Assembly: GCF_016924145.1 (NCBI RefSeq)
Contig: NZ_JAFFZO010000004.1
Location: 111,809 to 175,808, forward strand
Reading direction: 5' to 3'
DNA length: 64,000 nucleotides
Source: Amphritea pacifica
Lineage (GTDB): Bacteria > Pseudomonadota > Gammaproteobacteria > Pseudomonadales > Balneatricaceae
Shown in pieces: positions 60,394-64,000 of the stretch. The position numbers and the translations under genes were made by a program. Every line of letters begins with the position of its first letter. Position 1 is the first letter of the stretch. The notes beneath the pieces are model-generated. The model ran no database searches and was not told the origin of the DNA. It saw only the letters and a list, made by a program, of their open reading frames with translations.

Positions 60394-61227
60394 TTACTGT
60401 GAATCGGTCAGGGTGCCCTGCTGATAATCACGGATCGCCTGATCAATTTCAGCCTGAGTATTCATCACAAAGGGGCCGTAGTGAGCCACCGGCTCTTTCA
60501 GAGGCTCGCCACTGAGCAGCAGAGCACCGGCGCCGTTGGCGGATGTGATCTGCAACACCTCTGGTTCGGTTGTTTTTGCCATCTGCCGGGTCGTCACTGT
60601 TGTGCCATTCAGAGTAAGTTCCCCTTCGTAGACATAGAGCAGCAGTGTCCGGCCCGCGCTGTTTGCAATACTGATATCCGCATCAGCTTTCAGGCAGAGA
60701 TCTGCAACAGTGGCACTGCCGGGCAGTTGCTGCAGCGGGCCGTTGAATGATTGGCCATCCAGGGAGATTCCGCCGCCGATCACTTTCACTTCGGCATGCT
60801 CCAGCGGCTGCCAGGGTAGTTGCTCACGGCCTACATCTTTCCAGTCGGGCTGTTTCATTTTCTGGCTGGCGGGCAGGTTAAGCCACAGCTGAAAGCCATG
60901 CATCAAACCATCTTTCTGCAGTGGCATTTCGGAGTGAATAATGCCCCGTCCGGCCGACATCCATTGCGCTTCACCGCTTTGTACACCGCCTTTATTGCCC
61001 ATGTGATCCTGATGCTCAAAGCCACCATGGCGGATATAGGTGAGGGTTTCGATACCCCGGTGAGGGTGTGCAGGAAAACCTGAACCATAGTCATCGGGGT
61101 TATCTGAATAGATTTCATCCAGCATCAGGAAAGGGTCGAGACCATTATCGCGAAAGCCGTGAACCCGCTGTATTTTGACACCGGCACCATCGGCGGATGG
61201 ATGGCTTGGAATGATCTGAATCGTCAT
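60394..61227 (-). CDS. Pirin-family bicupin protein (2)
   Basis: A 277-residue pirin. The N-terminal cupin has FLMLDEIYSDNPDDYGSG, FPAHPHRGIETLTYI (metal histidines) and GRGIIHSEMP; the C-terminal cupin ends in the AHYGPFVMNTQAEI motif typical of pirins. GGAG lies upstream of ATG. It is divergent from a LysR gene, the normal partner in many proteobacteria, and is followed convergently by the CDGSH-FMN gene only 20 nt away. Confidence 0.92.
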   Translation of the reverse strand: MTIQIIPSHPSADGAGVKIQRVHGFRDNGLDPFLMLDEIYSDNPDDYGSGFPAHPHRGIETLTYIRHGGFEHQDHMGNKGGVQSGEAQWMSAGRGIIHSEMPLQKDGLMHGFQLWLNLPASQKMKQPDWKDVGREQLPWQPLEHAEVKVIGGGISLDGQSFNGPLQQLPGSATVADLCLKADADISIANSAGRTLLLYVYEGELTLNGTTVTTRQMAKTTEPEVLQITSANGAGALLLSGEPLKEPVAHYGPFVMNTQAEIDQAIRDYQQGTLTDSQ

Positions 61228-61318
61228 ATATTTTCTCCTTCGGCTGCGTCTGTCTGAGCCGCGTCTGATCTGATATGAGCCTATAATAGTCCTTTATATG
61301 GGAATGAAAATCGGTATA

Positions 61319-61339
61319 AATAGAGCTATATATTCTATT
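61319..61339. promoter_or_regulatory. Candidate LysR binding dyad
   Basis: AATAGA-N9-TCTATT is a perfect inverted repeat 20 nt before the LysR start, in the 131-nt pirin/lysR divergent region. Its form and place fit autoregulation and pirin control. Confidence 0.5.
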
Positions 61340-61358
61340 TTTTAGAAAGGATTGCGGT

Positions 61359-62276
61359 ATGAAGGTGACGCTTGAGCAGTGGCGTATGTTAAAAGCGGTG
61401 GTCGAACATGGTGGTTTTGCCCATGCCGCTGAGGTGGTGCATAAGAGCCAGTCGAGCATCCATCATGCGATTCAGAAGATGGAGCTGATGCTGGAGGTTA
61501 AGTTACTGGAAGTTAAAGGACGCAAAGCGCACCTGACGGATGCCGGCCGGCTATTATTGCAACGGGCTGAGCATCTGTTGGAATCCGCTGCCAACATCGA
61601 TTCGCTGGCCGCCAGCCTGAATGCGGGGGTGGAGCCTGAGATATCGATTGCGGTGGATCAGACTTTTCCCCCGGAATATATCGGCACGGTGCTGGAACAG
61701 TTTTCTCAGGAATACCCCAATACCCGGATTCAACTTTATGAGACGGTGCTGTCCGGCGCCGCCGAAGCCCTCAATAGGGGGCAGGTGGATCTGGCGATCG
61801 CCGGCTCCGGGGTGTCTCATTTTATGGCGGAACCGTTGTTTTCGGTGGATTTCATTGCGGTTGCCTCTCCTGATCACCCCATATTTAAACACTACAGTAA
61901 AAACCGGCCGCTACAGATCGATGATCTGGTGCATTACCGCCAACTGGTCACCCGCGATTCAGCTCTCGACAAGAGCGTCGATTCTGGCTGGCTCAAGGCC
62001 GATGAGCGCTGGACGGTGAGTAATATCTCCACATCCGTTGAGATGATCTGTCGGGGGATGGGTTTTGCCTGGATTCCGGTCACCCGTATCAGTCGTTTGC
62101 TGAATCAGGGCGCATTGTTACCAGTACCACTGGAGATGGGGAGATGCCGGAAGATGACGCTGCAACTCTACTATGCGCGCCATGACAGAATGGGGCCTGG
62201 TATTAAGCGGGTTGCAGAGCTGTTACATCGGTGTTGTGATGCAGATGTTTCTAATTTTTCGAATATAAAGTGCTAA
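61359..62276 (+). CDS. LysR-type transcriptional regulator
   Basis: A 305-residue LTTR. The helix-turn-helix is at residues 4-62 (LEQWRMLKAVVEHGGFAHAA, then KSQSSIHHAIQKME). The effector-binding domain follows (VDQTFPPEYIGTVLEQF). AAGGA precedes ATG by 8 nt. It is divergent from a pirin gene, with a dyad between, and is followed 70 nt later by doxX and yqjG, which together look like its likely regulon. Confidence 0.92.
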   Translation: MKVTLEQWRMLKAVVEHGGFAHAAEVVHKSQSSIHHAIQKMELMLEVKLLEVKGRKAHLTDAGRLLLQRAEHLLESAANIDSLAASLNAGVEPEISIAVDQTFPPEYIGTVLEQFSQEYPNTRIQLYETVLSGAAEALNRGQVDLAIAGSGVSHFMAEPLFSVDFIAVASPDHPIFKHYSKNRPLQIDDLVHYRQLVTRDSALDKSVDSGWLKADERWTVSNISTSVEMICRGMGFAWIPVTRISRLLNQGALLPVPLEMGRCRKMTLQLYYARHDRMGPGIKRVAELLHRCCDADVSNFSNIKC

Positions 62277-62346
62277 ATTAAGTGATTTTTATTAGAAATA
62301 CAGAAAGCTAATATGGAGGTATACCTGAACAATACGGGAGACGGAG

Positions 62347-62736
62347 ATGAACTTTTCTGCAGTTTTATCCTTGCTGGCACGCTTCGGCCTTGCGGCAGTC
62401 TTTATTATTGCCGGATGGGGCAAAATAGGCGGCTATGAAGGCACCGTGGGTTACATGGAGAGTATGGGCGTGCCGGGCATACTATTACCTGTCGTGATCG
62501 CACTTGAACTGTTAGGGGGGATCGCCATCGTGGTCGGATTTATGACCCGTTGGGTGGCAGCCGCTCTGGCCCTTTTTTCAATTGCAACCGCACTGATTTT
62601 TCACAGTAATTTTGCGGAGCAGGTGCAATTCATTATGTTTATGAAAAATTTCGCCATCGCGGGCGGTTTTCTGCTGTTAGTCGCCAATGGTGCCGGATGC
62701 TATAGCCTGGATGCCTGGTCGAAGCGCGCGAAATAG
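62347..62736 (+). CDS. DoxX-family membrane protein
   Basis: A 129-residue protein with four hydrophobic helices. ARFGLAAVFIIAGWGKIGGYEG and VVIALELLGGIAIVVGF are DoxX signatures. Members are thought to work in thiol or quinone stress. It is 55 nt upstream of yqjG, same strand, so probably cotranscribed. Confidence 0.88.
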   Translation: MNFSAVLSLLARFGLAAVFIIAGWGKIGGYEGTVGYMESMGVPGILLPVVIALELLGGIAIVVGFMTRWVAAALALFSIATALIFHSNFAEQVQFIMFMKNFAIAGGFLLLVANGAGCYSLDAWSKRAK

Positions 62737-62791
62737 CTTTGTATAAACATCGCACTAACAATCTAACTATCAGCCAGGGGTGAGGGTAACG

Positions 62792-63769
62792 ATGGGTTTA
62801 TTAATTAATGGTCAGTGGCAGGATCGCTGGTACGATACGAAAGATTCAAAGGGCGAGTTTGTCCGTGAGCAGGCAGGCTATCGAAGCTGGATTACAGCCG
62901 ATGGCAGTGCGGGTCCCTCCGGTAAGGGGGGCTTTAAAGCAGAACCGGGTCGCTATCATCTGTATGTCTCGCTGGCCTGTCCCTGGGCACACCGCACACT
63001 GATTTTTCGTAAGCTAAAAGGGCTGGAAGAGCTGATCACGGTGTCGGTTGTCAGCCCGCATATGCTGGAACAGGGCTGGAGCTTCGATAGGGAAACCGGC
63101 TCAACCGGCGATCATCTGTACGCTTCTGAGTTTATGCATCAGATCTATACCCGGGCGCAAGCGGATTATACCGGCCGGGTCACGGTGCCGGTGCTGTGGG
63201 ACAAACAGCTGCAGACCATTGTCAGTAATGAATCGTCAGAGATTATCCGCATGTTTAACTCGGCGTTTGATGGATTCGCCGGCAATACCTTGGATCTGTG
63301 GCCTGAAGCGCTGCGTGATACGATTGAAGCGCTGAATAGCTGGATCTACGAGACGGTTAATAACGGTGTGTATCGTTCAGGGTTTGCCACCACGCAGGAG
63401 GCCTATGAACACAATGTGAAAGAGCTGTTTGCCAGCCTTGATCGGATCGAACATATTCTGTCTCAGAATCGTTACCTTGCGGGGGCTACGCTAACGGAAG
63501 CGGACTGGCGTCTGTTTACCACCCTGATCCGGTTTGATGCGGTGTATCACGGTCACTTTAAATGTAACCTGAAACAGCTGCGCGAATACCCGAATATCAG
63601 CGGTTATCTGCGCGAGCTATATCAGATTGAAGGCGTCTCTGAAACGGTGGATATGAACCATATCAAACAGCACTACTATTACAGCCACGATATGATCAAC
63701 CCCACCCGGATCGTGCCACTGGGGCCTGAACTGGATTTTACTGCACCCCACGGTCGGGATAGCATTTGA
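62792..63769 (+). CDS. yqjG: Glutathionyl-hydroquinone reductase
   Basis: A 325-residue glutathione transferase of the Xi/YqjG class. The catalytic cysteine is C63 in SLACPWAHRTL. The family motifs RVTVPVLWDKQ, IVSNESSEIIRMFN and the C-terminal helical domain (LAGATLTEADWRLFTTLIRFD in two parts) are intact. It removes glutathione from glutathionyl-hydroquinones. Start ATG 62792 (GAGGG upstream) is preferred to an in-frame GTG at 62780. Confidence 0.93.
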   Translation: MGLLINGQWQDRWYDTKDSKGEFVREQAGYRSWITADGSAGPSGKGGFKAEPGRYHLYVSLACPWAHRTLIFRKLKGLEELITVSVVSPHMLEQGWSFDRETGSTGDHLYASEFMHQIYTRAQADYTGRVTVPVLWDKQLQTIVSNESSEIIRMFNSAFDGFAGNTLDLWPEALRDTIEALNSWIYETVNNGVYRSGFATTQEAYEHNVKELFASLDRIEHILSQNRYLAGATLTEADWRLFTTLIRFDAVYHGHFKCNLKQLREYPNISGYLRELYQIEGVSETVDMNHIKQHYYYSHDMINPTRIVPLGPELDFTAPHGRDSI

Positions 63770-63829
63770 CGGTTATAAGATAGATGAGCTGCCTGTACGT
63801 TATGAAAGCCATTAAGCCCTAAGAAAAAA

Positions 63830-63849
63830 AACCGCCATAACAGGCGGTT
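63830..63849 (-). terminator. Minus-strand terminator from a gene beyond the window
   Basis: A perfect 7-bp stem (AACCGCC with GGCGGTT) is followed on the minus strand by TTTTTTT. It would end a leftward transcript from the right. Confidence 0.55.
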
Positions 63850-63861
63850 CAGGTTACTGAT

Positions 63862-63895
63862 AAACCCCAGTATTTTTTGCTGGGGTTTTGTTTTT
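63862..63895 (+). terminator. Terminator after yqjG
   Basis: A 9-bp stem (63862-63870 with 63880-63888) and TTTGTTTTT behind it, 93 nt after the yqjG stop. Nothing else was seen from here to the window end. Confidence 0.75.
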
Positions 63896-64000
63896 CTAAG
63901 GCTATTCCAGCGACGTTAGCAAAAACGAGGTAAAAGATTTATGGGACGCTTTGACTCGGCTTAGAGCCTTTCAGGCTCCCTTTGTAGCAAGTATCTCGAT

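Noticed and set aside
63896-64000. Possible gene start near the right end (ATG after GAGGTAAAAGATTT)
   Set aside because: The frame closes after seven codons.

Overview
The window looks like chromosome of a marine gammaproteobacterium of the Oceanospirillales type (Amphritea, Neptunomonas, Marinobacterium or similar). This is inferred from the gene set: three TRAP solute-binding proteins, many sigma-54 elements, a TorF-family putative porin, a large NAD-glutamate dehydrogenase, a sodium:alanine symporter, HrpB and CcoG. No rRNA, tRNA, CRISPR array, phage or insertion sequence was recognised.

Layout. 0-7 kb: start of an MFS transporter with a good sigma-54 promoter, divergent from a XylR/DmpR-type sensor-activator; then CcoG, a MocR-type regulator and an unidentified membrane-anchored coiled-coil protein. 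7-15.5 kb: catabolic/uptake block with an orphan TRAP binding protein, a Rieske oxygenase and its reductase, a LuxR-type solo regulator, a YtcJ-like amidohydrolase, a putative porin and an orphan polyamine-type binding protein. 15.7-20.3 kb: an orphan histidine kinase and a three-gene electron-transfer operon (flavo-ferredoxin reductase, membrane cytochrome b, octaheme cytochrome c) with an FNR-like box upstream. 20.6-28.2 kb: a second orphan TRAP binding protein, a DctB/DctD-like two-component pair and a complete dctPQM transporter behind a near-consensus sigma-54 promoter. 28.4-33.3 kb: the 180-kDa class NAD-glutamate dehydrogenase.

33.6-42.3 kb is an accessory island. It holds small plus-strand genes, mostly of unknown function, with AT-rich stretches. 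Two attC-like sites, with stop codons lying inside the site, suggest integron gene cassettes without a visible integrase. The island also has palindromic elements, 13-bp tandem repeats, an interspersed repeat family and a LysE gene broken at a G9 tract.

42.4-49.4 kb returns to chromosome-like genes: a REC protein with a degenerate kinase-like tail, a 1053-residue AraC fusion, an amino-acid binding protein and a sodium:alanine symporter. 50-56.8 kb has a PhnA-like zinc protein, a His-rich protein, HrpB, an MscS-type channel, a possible small RNA and a haloacid dehalogenase. 57-63.8 kb is a redox/electrophile-response-like group: two pirins, a TauE/SafE exporter, a CDGSH-glutamate synthase fusion, a LysR regulator, DoxX and glutathionyl-hydroquinone reductase.

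The most attractive candidates for undescribed biology are the FNR-box electron-transfer operon, the TRAP binding protein placed divergently from a TorS/DctB-like kinase, the AraC-helical fusion with its partner REC pseudokinase, and the cassette island.
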